Source: Cyclobacteriaceae bacterium
GTDB taxonomy: Bacteria; Bacteroidota; Bacteroidia; Cytophagales; Cyclobacteriaceae
NCBI GenBank assembly: GCA_024644875.1
Contig: JAHEGY010000028.1
Coordinates: 1-45,576, forward strand
DNA: 45,576 nucleotides
Reading direction: 5' to 3'
Positions 35,601 to 43,235 of the stretch are shown here, piece by piece (within the stretch, counting starts at the first letter, position 1; every line of letters begins with the position of its first letter). The notes below the pieces were generated by a model that saw nothing but the letters and a program-made list of their open reading frames with translations, was not told where the DNA came from and did no database searches. Made by a program: the position numbers and the translations under genes.

Positions 35601-36486
35601 ATAGAACCGTTTTTTTATCCGAATCAATCAGTTTTAAATCAAGCAGGAGGTTGTTGTGCTCTATGCTGTCATAATTTCGGATCATAGCATCTATGACCAG
35701 ATCTGCACCCTTGAAATTATTGTCTAGTTCCGTACGAACAAAGAAATCCCGGATATGCACTTTGGGCGTAGAAAATAAATATACATCCCGATAAATACCA
35801 CTAAAACGCCACATATCTTGATCTTCGAGGTAAGTTCCATCACACCATCGCAGCACCTTTACGGCAAGGCGGTTTGTACCGCTTTGCAGATAAGGAGTAA
35901 GGTCCCATTCCCCGGAAGTCATGCTACCTTTATCAAATCCGACATAAATTCCATTAATCCAAATCCAATATGCCGACTTCACTCCTTCAAAATGAATAAA
36001 TATTTTCCGGTTATTCCACTCCTCGGGTATCTGAAATTCCTTCACATATAATCCAGTTGGATTTAAATGATCGGGTACTTTCGGGGGATCATATGGACCG
36101 AATTCCAAAGGTATGTTACGATAGATCTTATATCCATAATTCTGCATTTGCCAGGTGCCAGGCACATTAATGTCATCCCATGTATCAATCCTGGTAGCCG
36201 GGTTGTAAAACCGGGCAGGGGCATCAAATGGGTTAGCGTACCATGAAAACTTCCATGTTCCGTTTAGTGATTGATACCAGGGTGACAAACTGAAATCTCC
36301 TTTCAGGGCGTTTTCCTCTTTATCAAAAGGGCAGAGTGGCACATGCGGGGCTTCCTGATTTTCATTGTACATCGATGGATTTTCGATATAGCTATCCAGA
36401 TCATAACTGGCATTCTGTTGGGCTTTGCTTATCTCGGGCAGTAAAATGAGAGTGCATATAGTGGTAAAAAATAAAATCTGTCGCAT
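32683..36486 (-). CDS. Secreted glycoside hydrolase family 2 (beta-galactosidase-like) with LamG insertion
   Basis: The start is taken at ATG 36486 (MRQILFFTTICTLILLPEISKAQ, a signal peptide), giving 1267 residues; an in-frame ORF extends 32 codons upstream but crosses a promoter element. GH2 order: sugar-binding N-domain (YLEDQDMWRFSGIYRDVYLF), immunoglobulin-like domain, TIM barrel. The acid/base is E482 in STGNECGY and the nucleophile E547 in VIMGEYSHAMGN. A LamG/concanavalin-like domain of roughly 180 residues (about 600-785) is inserted after FIWDWVNQGLEF inside the barrel. The Bgal small-chain domain then closes the protein. It is probably periplasmic or surface exposed and removes beta-galactosyl or related residues. 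Exact substrate unknown. Confidence 0.92.
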   Translation of the reverse strand: MRQILFFTTICTLILLPEISKAQQNASYDLDSYIENPSMYNENQEAPHVPLCPFDKEENALKGDFSLSPWYQSLNGTWKFSWYANPFDAPARFYNPATRIDTWDDINVPGTWQMQNYGYKIYRNIPLEFGPYDPPKVPDHLNPTGLYVKEFQIPEEWNNRKIFIHFEGVKSAYWIWINGIYVGFDKGSMTSGEWDLTPYLQSGTNRLAVKVLRWCDGTYLEDQDMWRFSGIYRDVYLFSTPKVHIRDFFVRTELDNNFKGADLVIDAMIRNYDSIEHNNLLLDLKLIDSDKKTVLSKNLKAGTLLADDVKVVEMSYKVNDPMLWSAEKPNLYKLLMILKSPEDEVLEIIEETVGFREIEIKDAQLLVNGVAVKFKGVNRHEHDPKLGRTMTREMIEKDLLLMKQLNVNSIRTSHYPNTPLFYDLVDQYGLYLCDEVNAECHEGEDYLAAQEGWETAFMDRTERFFQRDKNHPSIILWSTGNECGYAPIHHTMAEYLKEQDPTRVVYHQGNIPNGDAPYADVNGIRYPRQEELYNVGQTTDRPVIMGEYSHAMGNALGGFDEYWEIINNNKSLQGGFIWDWVNQGLEFDLVTTPDESGFRHQAVIMGRTEVQEGIQGKALAFSGLDDFVEVYDHPVFNQVGDQLTLECWVYPRNFADVNPMISKGLSYEITQMHKDSLSFILQLNGVLHRIDGYVSRNWNFNWQHIMAIYDGSKMALYQNGALLAEMNTSGKIDRSPHPVCIGKNHKKNHENKGWFVSNSVFDQVRIYNEAMDVQNLALSVKSKLNVPKSILWLDFDEHNIEGTFLSYGATPQGSGTMDGVVSAYRVPQPEAYQMKQSHAPVSIKVMDRKMRKYRIINRFHFTDLSEFDINWELLENNKNIASGNLRLSTAPQDYEEFEAPYKDPALKAGAVYIFRVTINLKRKNDWAEKGHEICFQEFELKNINERKDVFMQEETSGFNVLDEDENILVITANNIDFSLDLKTGLLISIRNGDTDLITGSPKFNVWRRPIMNEWSEWGVNEAEFWYKYGLDSLVHSAELVEFSKSGIDAYVKFKIESRAFSNPVNVFHHELCYDFLSTGDLVIHHKIMPDVEPASLYTKDWFPLGYIQKVGLQFTLAEEIEKVSWYGRGPYESYPDRKTGYKTGQYEINISDIDIPYIIPQDFDNRTDLRWLSIHSSGGNGLLITSNELFNSSIDPYENLDKAWYPFQLKRAKNPVLNIDHRVTGVGGTPVRVRPVYRTYPENYEYKLLLRPFNRNPDFYRLSNVEY

Positions 36487-36508
36487 TGTAAAAAATGTAG
36501 TTTTGAAA

Positions 36509-36516
36509 CAAATATA
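36509..36516 (-). promoter_or_regulatory. -7 promoter element for the GH2 gene
   Basis: The minus strand reads TATATTTG, an exact TAnnTTTG match, about 22 bases before the ATG at 36486. It lies inside the longer in-frame ORF and so supports the shorter, signal-peptide start. No convincing -33 TTG is present. Confidence 0.5.
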
Positions 36517-36574
36517 AATATATGGAAATAGGAATAAAAGAAATAATTTTATAGTCAGGCAGGATTTACAAGTC

Positions 36575-36883
36575 ATGAACAAGAGTCAATTAATTAATAA
36601 TCAGTCAGTTGCATTATATTTTACCTCACCTGAATGTAATATTTGCAAAGTCCTAAAACCTAAAGTCAGGGACCTGATCGATCAAAAGTTTCCTAAAATG
36701 GACCTTTATTTTATCGATATCGTTGAAAATCCTATGACCGCAGCAGAATTCCAGGTATTTACAGTTCCTGTAATTCTGATATATTTTGAAGGTCAGGAAT
36801 ATATCAGAAAAGTCAGAAATATTGGTTTATTTGAGCTTGAAAGAGAAATTTCACGCCCATATGAACTATTATTTGAATCCTAA
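36575..36883 (+). CDS. Thioredoxin-like protein
   Basis: The 102-residue protein has a thioredoxin fold pattern: strand SVALYFTS, active-site-like CNIC (in SPECNICKVLKPK), strand MDLYFIDIVE, and the cis-proline segment FTVPVILIYFEG. There is no signal peptide, so it is cytoplasmic. CNIC is not the classic CGPC, so the redox potential and partner are probably different. The gene is divergent from the GH2 gene and lies 50 bp upstream of ferritin in the same direction. The two may be cotranscribed, although a -7 element between them suggests ferritin also has its own promoter. Confidence 0.8.
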   Translation: MNKSQLINNQSVALYFTSPECNICKVLKPKVRDLIDQKFPKMDLYFIDIVENPMTAAEFQVFTVPVILIYFEGQEYIRKVRNIGLFELEREISRPYELLFES

Positions 36884-36887
36884 AACC

Positions 36888-36895
36888 TATTTTTG
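36888..36895 (+). promoter_or_regulatory. -7 promoter element for ferritin
   Basis: TATTTTTG matches TAnnTTTG exactly and lies 38 bases before the ferritin ATG, just after the thioredoxin-like stop. A TTTG is present but only 12 bases upstream, too close for the usual -33 spacing, so the call is tentative. Confidence 0.4.
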
Positions 36896-36933
36896 AATAC
36901 TTAGTTATATTATTATAAACAATACATTGAATT

Positions 36934-37479
36934 ATGAAAGACAACTTATCATTAAATCGTTCCATATCAACAGAAACTGAGGCCATGTTAAATAATCAGA
37001 TCATGATGGAAGCGCAGGCTTCAGCCCATTATCTATCGATGGCATCCTGGTGTGATGTAGAGGGTTACAGCAACTCTGCCAAATTCCTCTACGGGCATGC
37101 TGATGAAGAGAGGATGCATATGATGAAATTGTTTCATTATATTAACGATGCCGGTGGACATGCCCTGCAACCGGAGATTACGGGTCTGAAACATAGTTAT
37201 GATTCACTCCGGCAGGTCTTCCAAATGATCCTGGAACATGAGATAAAAGTTACTCAATCCATAAACGAGATAGTAGAACACTGTTATAACGTTAAGGATT
37301 TTGCAACTCTAAATTTCATGCAATGGTACGTTTCGGAACAGCGGGAAGAAGAGATGTTATCCCGCCGTGCGCTTGAACTCTTTGATATCATAGGTGAAGA
37401 AGGAATAGGACTCTGGACCATTGACCAGGAGATTGGCAAATTGGAAGTGGCTGAACCCGGGGAGACAGGGGCAGCGTAA
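36934..37479 (+). CDS. ftnA: Ferritin (non-heme, FtnA-type)
   Basis: The 181-residue four-helix iron-storage protein oxidises Fe(II) and stores ferric mineral in a 24-subunit cage. Ferroxidase residues are visible: E26 and Y33 in MMEAQASAHYLSM, E59 and H62 in DEERMHMM, E103 in LEHEIKVTQS, and E135/Q136/E139 in YVSEQREEEML. The C-terminal helix (LWTIDQEIGKLE) is typical of bacterial ferritins, and there are no heme-binding methionine features of bacterioferritin. The C-terminus ends with a short acidic tail. It is likely coexpressed with the upstream thioredoxin-like gene, and it faces the carbon-nitrogen hydrolase gene across a shared hairpin. Confidence 0.95.
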   Translation: MKDNLSLNRSISTETEAMLNNQIMMEAQASAHYLSMASWCDVEGYSNSAKFLYGHADEERMHMMKLFHYINDAGGHALQPEITGLKHSYDSLRQVFQMILEHEIKVTQSINEIVEHCYNVKDFATLNFMQWYVSEQREEEMLSRRALELFDIIGEEGIGLWTIDQEIGKLEVAEPGETGAA

Positions 37480-37493
37480 ATTATATATTTTAC

Positions 37494-37521
37494 GGCCCAA
37501 ATTAATTATTGACTTTGGGCC
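37494..37521. terminator. Hairpin between convergent ferritin and carbon-nitrogen hydrolase genes
   Basis: An 8-bp perfect stem GGCCCAAA (37494-37501) / TTTGGGCC (37514-37521) with a 12-base loop lies 15 bases after the ferritin stop and overlaps the last codons and stop of the convergent gene. T-richness after each arm is only moderate (CTTTCCCTTTT on the plus side; AT-rich on the minus side), so terminator strength is uncertain. Confidence 0.55.
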
Positions 37522-38776
37522 TTTCCCTTTTAATACGATTCCGGAATTCACCAAGCCACCACCACATTTCTCTTGCGTTAAGGTCAATATCGGCAATAGC
37601 AACTGGGTTTTCATCGGTCCCTTCGACTATAAGATTCCCTGTCTTGTCAAAAACCCCCGTTTTCATATCGTATGTTGAAGAAACAAGATAAATCTGGTTT
37701 TCAATTGCGCGAGCCTTAGATAATATAAGATCGCCTCCCCAGATGGGCATAAATATTATCTCAGCGCCTTTAAGCGATAATTCTCTTGATACCTCAGGGA
37801 AAAACACATCCCAGCATATCATCATTCCAATACGTCCAAAATCGGTATCAAAAACAGGAAACTCATTACCGGGTGTAATACCACCGTCTATCTCTTCCCT
37901 TGGCAATGCGGTCTTCCTGTACTTACCTTTCAATATTCCATCCCGTCCGATCAAAACAGAGGTATTGTATACAACCGGGCCCTCCTTTTCATAAATGCCG
38001 GCAACTATATACATCTCGTGTTCCCTTGCTAAACTTCCGAGGTATTCGGTACTGGGACCCGGAATTGGTTCACTTGCTTCCACATAGTTCAATGTAGTGC
38101 CTACTATAGTAATACCTTCCGGAAGGCAAACGATATCAGCACCCTTTTCTCCAGCATGAATGATATGAGGTTCAAAGGATTTTCTGCTCTGTGAAGAATT
38201 TTCCATATTTCCGGGCCGGTGATGGATGGCAGCAATTCTGACCATTCTCGATTCTGGCGGAGTTACTTCATTCAATTCAGTTCCTCCAAAAAATACAGTT
38301 CCTTTCGGAGCCCATCTCAGGATCAGGTCAATTCGGGCCTGTACTGCACTTTCGGGGACTTTGTAAATTTGCCGGATCTGATTCCAATCGTTATCCGGAA
38401 TGGCCTCAAATGCCGGATATTCAATATAATCCACCCTTTCGCCTGCCTTATTTAACCAGGTAATTTGTGCCAATACACTGCGATCAATTTGTGAAATAAT
38501 ATCAGCTTTGAAATGTGTTTTAAACTCATAAAAATGACCAGGGATAACATTGATCATACGCATCCAACTCCCATTTATATAAGCTTTCCCCTCTCCTGAC
38601 AGTGCCAGGGTTGGCTGATTTTCAAATATTATATCGCCATCAACCCAATAAGCAGGTTCAATCTCAGCCCGCTGTGAATAAAATTCCCAATCAGTATCAT
38701 TTTCCTTTTTGTGTTGCCTGCTAAAACATCCTTGAAAAAAAGTAAAGACAACAATTGAATAAATTAATGGATTCAT
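37502..38776 (-). CDS. Lipoprotein carbon-nitrogen hydrolase (nitrilase superfamily)
   Basis: I take the start at ATG 38776 (MNPLIYSIVVFTFFQGC), which gives a lipoprotein signal with cysteine 17 and 424 residues. The longer ORF adds 12 implausible residues. After the anchor, about residues 30-175 form a beta-sandwich resembling a carbohydrate-binding module (GEGKAYINGSWMRMINVIPGH). The C-terminal nitrilase-fold domain has the catalytic E220 (CLPEGITIV), a lysine in KGKYRKTALP and C321 in MMICWDVFFP. Such enzymes hydrolyse amides or nitriles. Membrane-anchored fusions with a binding module are less common than cytoplasmic ones and suggest an extracytoplasmic amide substrate. Substrate unknown. 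Confidence 0.85.
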   Translation of the reverse strand: MNPLIYSIVVFTFFQGCFSRQHKKENDTDWEFYSQRAEIEPAYWVDGDIIFENQPTLALSGEGKAYINGSWMRMINVIPGHFYEFKTHFKADIISQIDRSVLAQITWLNKAGERVDYIEYPAFEAIPDNDWNQIRQIYKVPESAVQARIDLILRWAPKGTVFFGGTELNEVTPPESRMVRIAAIHHRPGNMENSSQSRKSFEPHIIHAGEKGADIVCLPEGITIVGTTLNYVEASEPIPGPSTEYLGSLAREHEMYIVAGIYEKEGPVVYNTSVLIGRDGILKGKYRKTALPREEIDGGITPGNEFPVFDTDFGRIGMMICWDVFFPEVSRELSLKGAEIIFMPIWGGDLILSKARAIENQIYLVSSTYDMKTGVFDKTGNLIVEGTDENPVAIADIDLNAREMWWWLGEFRNRIKRERPKVNN

Positions 38777-38965
38777 GTAATAGAATTTTATAATATAGTT
38801 GAAACCTAACATGATCTTGAATGTTGTTTTTTTTACTTTTACCAGAAAAAAGACAAATGCCTGGTTTGAAATGTGTTGTCAATCTTCCGATATCTAAAAG
38901 CATTTTCAGGCATGTATACAATATAAGAATATTTATCAGCAAATTAATTTTTTAATTGAAGGCTC

Positions 38966-40228
38966 ATGAAAAATCCTCAGATAAGTAATAGAAGTATAAT
39001 AACAACAATAGGAACAGCTTTTTCAATTTTTTTGATATCGCTGATAATCCTAATATCACATTCCTGCACAAAAAATCCAGCCGCTATTCTTAAGTTGACT
39101 ATAAGTGAAACTGCCGGATTGAGCAGATCTTTAGAATATATTGAGGTAGAAGTGCCATTAAACGGTACATTCCCGGCTGAAGAAGATATTTGTTTAAAGG
39201 AAGCCGGTGATACAAAGCTTATAGCCGGTCAGATCATAGATACTTTAACCAGGGCATCCGGAAGAAATTATTTAAAATGTATATTCCCGGTATCCATAGA
39301 AGCCAGTGAAACAAAAACCTATGAGATCATAAATGGCACCGCTGAATTGCAGAATGAGGTTCTACATTACATGGGCCAGGACTCGAATGTAAAGATAGAA
39401 AATACAGATTTCATCGCAGACCTTACCGACATCAAAGCAACAGCTGAAAATGGACTTGGATCCGGTCAACTCGCCGGATTAATCTTAAAAGATTTTAATG
39501 ATCAACTGATTCAAAGAGGCCATATCAACATGCATTGGGCGCCCAATTTTCAAAGGGAAGGACTTGAATACAAAACATTTGGGCATATACAACATCCGGA
39601 TACACTGAAAATGGTCAAAGGCCCTTATAAATTTTCTCTATACAGGTCAGGATCAGTGAGCGGTTATGATGAGATCCGGGTAAGCTGCATGTACCATTTT
39701 TACGCTGGTCTGCCCTATTTTACTTTTTCTTCAGAAGTATTAATTAAAGAGGATGTTGAATTGATGCTGCTTAGAAATGACGAGATGACCATGGACAGTC
39801 TCTTTACACACGTTACTTTCCTTAATCCGGATGGAGAGGTCGCTACGGTAGATCTTTACCAGGGAGATGGGATTGAGCAGTTAGAGAAAGATCCTATCCC
39901 TGACGATGCTGTATGGTTGTTTTTCCAGAATAAAAACAAGCAGTATGCATTTGGAAGCATCCGCCTTGAATATGACAATACAAACCTCAGCGGCAATATT
40001 TCACCCCTTTACGGGGAACATACTAAAATCACGAGAAGTGCCGGAAATGGCAGATACTGGAATCGCCGTTTGATCAATGATCATAATACTCTTATTCCAG
40101 GCGGTAGCCGTTACCGGGAAATAAATGCATACCTGATCTTTAAAGTAAGCAATGAAGATGGCGCCCCTGAAATTGAGGAATATCATAAAAGACTATCAAA
40201 TCCTTTGATTATTCAATATATTGAGTGA
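38966..40228 (+). CDS. Predicted lipoprotein of unknown function (carbohydrate-related beta-sandwich?)
   Basis: The 420-residue protein has an N-terminal hydrophobic segment ending in ISHSC (residues 28-32) followed by TKNP, a likely lipoprotein signal. The rest is beta-rich without recognisable catalytic motifs. An early part (YIEVEVPLNGTFPAEEDICL to LKCIFPVSIEASETKTYEI) resembles the ligand-modifying N-domains seen in polysaccharide lyases such as the exo-rhamnogalacturonan lyase group. The centre (GHINMHWAPNFQREGLEY, CMYHFYAGLPYFTFSSEV) resembles large beta-sandwich carbohydrate enzymes. That is pattern impression, not a firm match. It is divergent from the carbon-nitrogen hydrolase gene by 189 bp. 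Its neighbours make a role in glycan use plausible. Confidence 0.5.
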   Translation: MKNPQISNRSIITTIGTAFSIFLISLIILISHSCTKNPAAILKLTISETAGLSRSLEYIEVEVPLNGTFPAEEDICLKEAGDTKLIAGQIIDTLTRASGRNYLKCIFPVSIEASETKTYEIINGTAELQNEVLHYMGQDSNVKIENTDFIADLTDIKATAENGLGSGQLAGLILKDFNDQLIQRGHINMHWAPNFQREGLEYKTFGHIQHPDTLKMVKGPYKFSLYRSGSVSGYDEIRVSCMYHFYAGLPYFTFSSEVLIKEDVELMLLRNDEMTMDSLFTHVTFLNPDGEVATVDLYQGDGIEQLEKDPIPDDAVWLFFQNKNKQYAFGSIRLEYDNTNLSGNISPLYGEHTKITRSAGNGRYWNRRLINDHNTLIPGGSRYREINAYLIFKVSNEDGAPEIEEYHKRLSNPLIIQYIE

Positions 40229-40333
40229 CAACCTGAATTAGCAAAATATCTTGATCCGATATAATCAAGCGGAAAGAGAAAGGACATTGCATGTATTAAA
40301 AGAAAATTTAAGTATCAAATCCTGATAGTTTAA

Positions 40334-41194
40334 ATGACAGGAAAATATAATTTGCGCCCGATGACTGAGAAGGATATTCCTGCGGGTATGCGATTAAAGA
40401 GCGCGGCCGGATGGAACCAGCTGGAAGGAGACTGGAAACTTTTTCTGGACTCTAGTCAGGATGGCAGCCTGGTTGCCGAAGACAAGGGAAAGGTTATAGG
40501 CACTGTAACCACTGTCAATTATTCAGGCCGGTTCAGCTGGATAGGCATGGTGCTTGTCGATCCGGAGATTAGACGTATGGGGATAGGCACATCACTGCTC
40601 AAGGAGGCCATAACCAGGGCAAAAGATAAAGGAACTATTCGCCTGGACGCCACACCGAAGGGAAAATTGCTTTATGATACCCTGGGATTTGAAGATGAAT
40701 ATGGTCTAAGGAGGTATGAAATTAAAGCGTACCCAACAAATCTTATTGATCACTCCAAAATTGCATGCTCTAAAATATCATCTCATGACCTTCCCAAAAT
40801 CATAGAATATGATCAGCATGTCTTTGGGGCACCAAGGGCAGGCATTCTGAGATCACTTTATGATATAGGGCCAGCTTATGCGTGGATCTGTGGTTCAGGT
40901 GATAATATACAGGGTTATTGTTTTGGTCGGCCAGGGAGTAATTTTGAACAAATAGGCCCCATTATTGCCCTAAATAAAGAAATAGCATTTTCGTTGTTAT
41001 GTAATGCTATCCCTCAATGCAAAGGAAGACCAATAATAATTGATATCCCTGATGATCAGAAGGCATTTGTACAATCTGTTGAGGAAATAGGTTTCAAAAT
41101 ACAGAGACCCTTCATAAGGATGTATTTAGGGAAACATCCATACCCCGGAAGACCGGAACAACAATTTGCCATTGCCGGTCCTGAGATCGGATAA
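40334..41194 (+). CDS. Two-domain GNAT acetyltransferase (YitH-like)
   Basis: The 286-residue cytoplasmic protein has an N-terminal GNAT domain (residues 5-130). The acetyl-CoA loop is R80-R-M-G-I-G85, preceded by strand WIGMVLVDPEIR and followed by a helix; the late strand is KLLYDTLGFEDEYGLRRYE. The C-terminal half (about 145-280, SSHDLPKIIEYDQHVFGAPR to GFKIQRPFIRMYLG) resembles the second GNAT-like domain of YitH-type proteins, which lacks a CoA loop. Acceptor substrate unknown. It lies 105 bp after the lipoprotein gene; a weak 6-bp hairpin lies between (40249-40268) without a T-run, so cotranscription is possible. Confidence 0.85.
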   Translation: MTGKYNLRPMTEKDIPAGMRLKSAAGWNQLEGDWKLFLDSSQDGSLVAEDKGKVIGTVTTVNYSGRFSWIGMVLVDPEIRRMGIGTSLLKEAITRAKDKGTIRLDATPKGKLLYDTLGFEDEYGLRRYEIKAYPTNLIDHSKIACSKISSHDLPKIIEYDQHVFGAPRAGILRSLYDIGPAYAWICGSGDNIQGYCFGRPGSNFEQIGPIIALNKEIAFSLLCNAIPQCKGRPIIIDIPDDQKAFVQSVEEIGFKIQRPFIRMYLGKHPYPGRPEQQFAIAGPEIG

Positions 41195-41386
41195 AAGGTT
41201 AAGATGGATAAATAAATTTGCGTAGCCGGGTCCGAAAGTTCAAGAAAACCAAATCCAGACTGATATCATCCGGGATCCGGAGCAATTGCAGGATTTATCC
41301 CCGGCGAGATCGATTAATGAATAAAACATCTTAATATTTTTAAAAAAGAACAGTTAAAGGTATTTTTAGTCAAGTTATTTTTAATA

Positions 41387-41405
41387 AATACCCTTTCCGG
41401 GTATT
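41387..41405 (+). terminator. Possible terminator hairpin after the GNAT gene
   Basis: The stem AATACCC/GGGTATT (7 bp, loop TTTCC) is followed about ten bases later by a run of six T residues (41416-41421). The T-run is too far for a textbook terminator, so this could instead be part of the upstream control region of the symporter operon. Confidence 0.35.
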
Positions 41406-41432
41406 ATTAACCAAAATTTTTTATGAAAAGAT

Positions 41433-41483
41433 CATGAATTTTAATCATTCTAAATTCGCAAATATGAATGATTAAAATTTATG
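41433..41483. repeat. 18-bp near-perfect inverted repeat, candidate operator
   Basis: Arms at 41433-41450 and 41466-41483 pair over 18 bp with a single G-T mismatch; the inner 14 bases AATTTTAATCATTC / GAATGATTAAAATT are exact. The spacer is 15 bases. The arms are AT-rich with no T-run after them, which argues for a protein-binding site or an mRNA stem rather than a terminator. It lies about 60 bp before the small membrane protein gene that begins the symporter operon. Confidence 0.6.
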
Positions 41484-41542
41484 TGAGTTCCTGAATGTCT
41501 TCAAATTTTTCGAACATTTAGGAATCAAAAAATTTAAAACAG

Positions 41543-41764
41543 ATGAAAAAATTATGGAGTTTTGCCCGTTTGGGTGTGATTATTCTTTCAATTCTGATCT
41601 TTACCCCGCTCGTGATTCCAAAAAATGAATTCAGGCCAGAGTTTATGGGGATGCCCTATACCCTCTGGGTAGGCATATTGGCCTATTTTGGATATGTTGC
41701 ATTTATAATGATCGGGATTTATGCTCATTCTAAGGTAAAAAAAGAGGAGGGCGGCAATGACTAA
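41543..41764 (+). CDS. Small membrane protein, DUF3311-like symporter partner
   Basis: The 73-residue protein has two predicted helices (LGVIILSILIFTPLVIP and LWVGILAYFGYVAFIMIGIYAH) separated by FRPEFMGMPYT, and a charged C-terminal tail. The pattern P-x-F-x-G-x-P-x-x-x-W between the helices resembles DUF3311 proteins, tiny membrane proteins repeatedly encoded just before sodium:solute symporters. The stop overlaps the symporter start (ATGACTAA, 8 bp), so translation is probably coupled. It may be an accessory subunit or stabiliser of the transporter. Function unproven. Confidence 0.75.
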   Translation: MKKLWSFARLGVIILSILIFTPLVIPKNEFRPEFMGMPYTLWVGILAYFGYVAFIMIGIYAHSKVKKEEGGND

Positions 41765-43160
41765 ATGGTTTTGGTTCTTTGGTGCTATTTTCATTCTCCT
41801 GCTAATCATTGCCTCCTCAAGGGCCTTCAAAAAAAACAGGAGTATTGACGATTATATGCTGGCAGGATCCAATATTGGCGCGATATTGGGCGTACTCACC
41901 TATGCTGCCGCATTATTCAGTGCTTTTATCTTTATCGGCGTTCCTGATTTCTTCAGGGTCCATGGCGTTGGGGCCTGGATCTTCCTGCCGGTATCTGACG
42001 GTATCATGTTTTTTATGATCTTCTGGTTTGGATATAATTTGAGAAAGAAAGCCAGAGAGACAGGTTATAAAGGAATGGCCGGGATGATGCGTGATATATT
42101 TGGAAACAAATGGGCAGGATACCTTGTTTTTACCGGTGCATTTTTGTTTTTAATACCCTATGTAGCCATACAGATTCGAGGGATGTCTATGTTCTTTACC
42201 GCCATCTTCCCCGATATGCTTCCTTCATGGAGCTGGGCTTTGATAATTGTCGCCATTATGCTGGCATACAGTGAACTGGGGGGGTTAAAGGCCATAGTTT
42301 TTAGTGATGCAGTACAAGGCGTTTTGTTGTTGACTGTTCTATCTATCATTGGATACAATTGTATCGTTCATTTTGGGAACGTGAAAGAACTATTTAACCA
42401 GGTTCAACAGGTGGATGACCGGCTTTTGTCCACTCCTGGGCCTGAAGGATTGTTTACCACCCAGTTTCTGGTCGCTTCGTTTCTGGCGATCATGTTATTG
42501 CCAATTACCCAGCCTCAATTTTCATCCCGGATAGTTGTTATGAAAAGCATGAAAGAAACCTACAAGATGGCAGGAGGAGTCAGTATTGTTGCATTCATTG
42601 TTTTTGTAGCGACTGCGTTTATCGGGATGTATGGTGCGGTAAGATATTCAGATTCACCGACCGTAGAATTTGTTCAGAATGCCCTTCTTTTCGATCAGCC
42701 TGATTTTCTGGCGGGCCTGGCCATTGTAGGTCTGTTTGCTGCTGTACTTTCAACCTCCAACGCACAGATATTTGCCCTGGGCTCTGAATTCAGGTCATTA
42801 TTAAAAGGAGATGATAAATCAGTATTGATACGTACAAAAATAGCCCTGTTTATTTTTGCCCTGATCGTTATGGCCTTTTCAGTGATCATAAGTGATGAAC
42901 TGGTATTGCTGGCCAGGGTAAGCTTTGCCGGAACTTCCATGCTTACCCCGGTAATCCTGATAGGTGTTATTTCAAAGAAAGCTCCGGGGAAGGAATTGTT
43001 GATTGTCTCCGCTATTGCCTTATTTGTTTTCCTATTTTCTGTGTTCCAATTGATACCGGAAAACATCATGGGCATCAGGCTGGATATAGGATTGTACGTT
43101 ATATTATTTGTGATAACCATAATATCTATTGTAGCAAGAGGAACACTTAGAAATAGCTAA
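41757..43160 (+). CDS. Sodium:solute symporter family transporter
   Basis: The 467-residue transporter has about 12-13 helices with SSS-family features: the N-terminal helix followed by RSIDDYMLAGSNIGAILGVLTYAAALFSAFIFIG (the cation-site helix), GMAGMMRDIFGNKWAGYLV, then YSELGGLKAIVFSDAVQGVLLL, a strongly conserved segment, and AAVLSTSNAQIFALGSEF. Members couple solute uptake to Na+. The substrate is unknown; downstream epimerase and aldolase genes suggest a sugar acid or sialic-acid-like compound. It is the second gene of the operon, overlapping the small protein by 8 bp, with 75 bp to the epimerase gene. Confidence 0.92.
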   Translation: MTKWFWFFGAIFILLLIIASSRAFKKNRSIDDYMLAGSNIGAILGVLTYAAALFSAFIFIGVPDFFRVHGVGAWIFLPVSDGIMFFMIFWFGYNLRKKARETGYKGMAGMMRDIFGNKWAGYLVFTGAFLFLIPYVAIQIRGMSMFFTAIFPDMLPSWSWALIIVAIMLAYSELGGLKAIVFSDAVQGVLLLTVLSIIGYNCIVHFGNVKELFNQVQQVDDRLLSTPGPEGLFTTQFLVASFLAIMLLPITQPQFSSRIVVMKSMKETYKMAGGVSIVAFIVFVATAFIGMYGAVRYSDSPTVEFVQNALLFDQPDFLAGLAIVGLFAAVLSTSNAQIFALGSEFRSLLKGDDKSVLIRTKIALFIFALIVMAFSVIISDELVLLARVSFAGTSMLTPVILIGVISKKAPGKELLIVSAIALFVFLFSVFQLIPENIMGIRLDIGLYVILFVITIISIVARGTLRNS

Positions 43161-43235
43161 TTTGATATATATGTTTTTATATTTAGCCGATAAAATACTT
43201 ACTGATAACTAATAATGGATCATTTCTTTTTATAG

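Larger units (their letters stand above)
41195..41542. other. Intergenic regulatory stretch upstream of the symporter operon
   Basis: No gene is supported. The left third (about 41215-41320) is relatively GC-rich and could be decayed coding sequence. The rest is AT-rich and holds a 7-bp hairpin at 41387-41405 and an 18-bp inverted repeat at 41433-41483, both described separately. A weaker imperfect repeat, AATGT to ACATT, spans about 41495-41517. No exact TAnnTTTG element was found. Confidence 0.5.

Noticed and set aside
36498-36505. TAGTTTTG as a plus-strand promoter for the thioredoxin-like gene
   Set aside because: It is an exact -7 match but lacks a -33 TTG at the right spacing and overlaps the GH2 promoter region on the other strand. 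It is too weak to list as a feature.
40249-40268. CTTGAT/ATCAAG hairpin after the lipoprotein gene
   Set aside because: The stem has only 6 bp and is followed by GCGGAAAGAG without a T-run. It does not look like a terminator.
41221-41320. GC-richer segment after the GNAT gene as a gene remnant
   Set aside because: All short reading frames are ambiguous and none extends the GNAT domain or matches a family.
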